A stretch of 64,000 nucleotides of DNA from Bacteroidota bacterium (GTDB taxonomy: Bacteria > Bacteroidota > Bacteroidia > Chitinophagales > Chitinophagaceae), in contig JAGWUV010000025.1 in the NCBI GenBank assembly GCA_028875875.1, forward strand, positions 1 through 64,000, in the 5' to 3' direction. This document shows positions 62,529 through 64,000 of this stretch, piece by piece. The position numbers and the translations under genes are program-made. Each line of letters starts with the position of its first letter. The stretch's first letter is position 1. The notes beneath the pieces are model-generated. The model saw nothing but the letters and a program-made list of their open reading frames with translations. It did no database searches and had not been told where the DNA came from.

Positions 62529-64000
62529 TTTGTACTACTGTTTTTTGATAGAGATAATGATAGGTTTCAATTTGAGACCGTATCTTCTTTTTGCCTGCGA
62601 AAGGTACATAGTTATTGGATAGCTCATTGTTGAGTATCCGGGCTTTAACGTTATCCCTGAGTTGAATGTTAATAATTTCTTTTAGTTCTTCCCTGATGTT
62701 GGCGTCTGTAACCGGAATGGCAGCTTCAACGCGGTGATCGAGGTTACGGACCATCCAGTCGGCAGAAGAAATATAGATTTTTTCCTTACCGCCATTATGA
62801 AAGATCATCACCCTTGCATGTTCAAGATACTCATCTACAATACTGATGGCTGTTGGTTTATGTTTGAATCTTTTATTGTCGGGCAATGCACAGAAAATTC
62901 CGCGTACAATCATTTTGATCTCTACACCTGCTGCGGCAGCTTCATATAATTTATCGATCAGTCTTGTATCACTTAAAGAGTTTACTTTTAGAATGATGAA
63001 GGCTTTTTTTCCGGTTTTTGCCTGCTTGATTTCCCTGGTAATATTGGCTTCTAACTCTTTTCTCATGTTGGTAGGGCAAACCAGCAATGTTTTACAGGCT
63101 TGTAAAGACGCTGTGCCTTGCTGCGAGTGTTCCAGGTATTTGAAAATGCGGTTGATGTCTGCCATCACATTACGGTTACTGGTAAGTAAACAATGATCGG
63201 CATACACTTTGGCCGTACGTTCATTCAGATTGCCCGTGCTTACAAAGCCATACTGTATGGTTTTGTTGTGAACTCTTTTTTTAATGATGCAAAGTTTGGC
63301 ATGTATTTTCATTTTAGGCACACCCAGTAAAACCCTAACGCCTTCTTCTTCCAATACTTTTTTCCATTCCAGGTTGGCTTCTTCATCAAACCTTGCTTTT
63401 AGTTCAAGCATTACCACCACTTCTTTGCCATTCCTGGCCGCATTGATTAGTGCATTGATCACTTTCGAGGCAGGAGCTAAACGATAGGCTGTTATTTTGA
63501 TAGAAGTTACATGCGGGTCCATCGCAGCCTCCCTTAACAGATCGATGACTGAATTAAAGGAGTGATAGGGGAAGTGCAGCATAATATCTTTCTTCACGAT
63601 CTCATCTGTTACGCGTAACGTATGCCTCAATTCAGGATGAGTGAAAGGAGATCTTCGGGTGCTTTTATTGGGAATGATCTCAGGGAAATCCATGAAATGC
63701 CTGAAATTATGAATGCGGCCTCCGGGTAAAATATTGCTTTTGCGTGTAAGACTCAAACGGCGTATAAGATATTCAAGTAAACCTGCATCCATTTCTTTAT
63801 CATACACAAACCTAACGGGCTTCCCTTTACGTCGATTCTTCAGGCCCTTCTCCATTTTTTCAACAAAAGTAGTGGAGAGGTCGTTGTCAATATCCAGTTC
63901 GGCATCTTTGGTAACCTTGAAAATATATGCATCAAAATGATCGTAATCGAAATAAGAGAAGATGTTGGGAAGGTTGAATCGGATCACATCTTCCAGTAAA
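62509..64000 (-). CDS. ppk1: Polyphosphate kinase 1, 5' end beyond the window
   Basis: The frame is open to the last base of the window (the codons read LLEDVIRFNLPNIF), so only about the last 497 of the usual 690-odd residues are seen. It has the PLD-like repeats of PPK1: SIKITAYRLAPASKVINALI, MKIHAKLCII with the histidine that takes the phosphate, GFVSTGNLNERTAKVYADH, and the second set with VMIFHNGGKEKIYISSADW and RNLDHRVEAA. It makes inorganic polyphosphate from ATP, reversibly. It is coupled to the ppx gene, so synthesis and breakdown enzymes are coexpressed. Confidence 0.96.
   Translation of the reverse strand, partial: LLEDVIRFNLPNIFSYFDYDHFDAYIFKVTKDAELDIDNDLSTTFVEKMEKGLKNRRKGKPVRFVYDKEMDAGLLEYLIRRLSLTRKSNILPGGRIHNFRHFMDFPEIIPNKSTRRSPFTHPELRHTLRVTDEIVKKDIMLHFPYHSFNSVIDLLREAAMDPHVTSIKITAYRLAPASKVINALINAARNGKEVVVMLELKARFDEEANLEWKKVLEEEGVRVLLGVPKMKIHAKLCIIKKRVHNKTIQYGFVSTGNLNERTAKVYADHCLLTSNRNVMADINRIFKYLEHSQQGTASLQACKTLLVCPTNMRKELEANITREIKQAKTGKKAFIILKVNSLSDTRLIDKLYEAAAAGVEIKMIVRGIFCALPDNKRFKHKPTAISIVDEYLEHARVMIFHNGGKEKIYISSADWMVRNLDHRVEAAIPVTDANIREELKEIINIQLRDNVKARILNNELSNNYVPFAGKKKIRSQIETYHYLYQKTVVQSAVSSD

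Noticed and set aside
1-64000. CRISPR arrays, prophage genes, toxin-antitoxin pairs, restriction-modification or other defence systems.
   Set aside because: Looked for on both strands; no regular spaced repeats, nuclease, integrase, capsid or paired small toxin genes were recognised.

Overview
The window looks like a chromosomal segment of a Bacteroidota bacterium, most plausibly a Chitinophagaceae-type member of the Sphingobacteriia/Chitinophagia. Signs for this are a SusC/SusD pair, a SprE/PorW-like type IX secretion protein, promoters of the form TTTG-N20-TAnnTTTG, almost no Shine-Dalgarno sequences, GTP-type PEP carboxykinase and a rpsO-pnp pair. No rRNA, tRNA, insertion sequence, prophage or CRISPR array was seen.

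Region 1 (about 1-18300) is the end of an exopolysaccharide or O-antigen locus. It runs from a truncated Wzy-type polymerase/ligase through a GNAT acetyltransferase, six glycosyltransferases (one fused to a polysaccharide deacetylase) and two nucleotide-sugar modules. The first module is oxidoreductase, hexapeptide acyltransferase and DegT aminotransferase (WbpB/WbpD/WbpE-like). The second is a DegT aminotransferase, a PglC-like phosphoglycosyl transferase and a PglF/CapD-like 4,6-dehydratase, the set expected to make and load a 4-amino-4,6-dideoxy sugar on undecaprenyl phosphate. A CpsB-like PHP phosphatase ends the rightward run. Two leftward GT4 genes converge on it. Flippase and export genes must lie outside the window.

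Region 2 (18400-27600) is housekeeping: rpsO, pnp, prmA, plsY, an M48 lipoprotein protease, a YdeI/OmdA-like protein, a CYTH protein, dnaG and a DeoR regulator. Region 3 (27860-35110) holds an orphan SusC/SusD pair with a DUF4397 lipoprotein, a DUF4197 protein and a membrane-anchored J-domain protein. Region 4 (35350-43040) has smc, a DUF3592-like membrane protein, smpB, accD, a class I aldolase and pcm. Region 5 (43060-50320) has a class A penicillin-binding protein, a SprE-like protein and a small cluster (membrane anchor, AtpZ, four-TM protein, SprT-like) that resembles the head of an ATP synthase locus but has no F1Fo genes. Region 6 (50350-64000) has sucC, YceI, DinB, a subtilase, a cupin, an ALDH7-type dehydrogenase, GTP-type pckG, a LytS/LytR two-component pair, panB, ppx and the 3' part of ppk.

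The points most worth a second look are: a short intergenic repeat present three times; a terminator-like hairpin that ends two bases before the smpB start codon; a Gly-to-Val change in the SAM-binding motif of Pcm; the glycosyltransferase-deacetylase fusion; and a peptidase-M23-like membrane anchor that has lost its peptidase domain. No wholly new multi-gene system could be demonstrated from the sequence alone.
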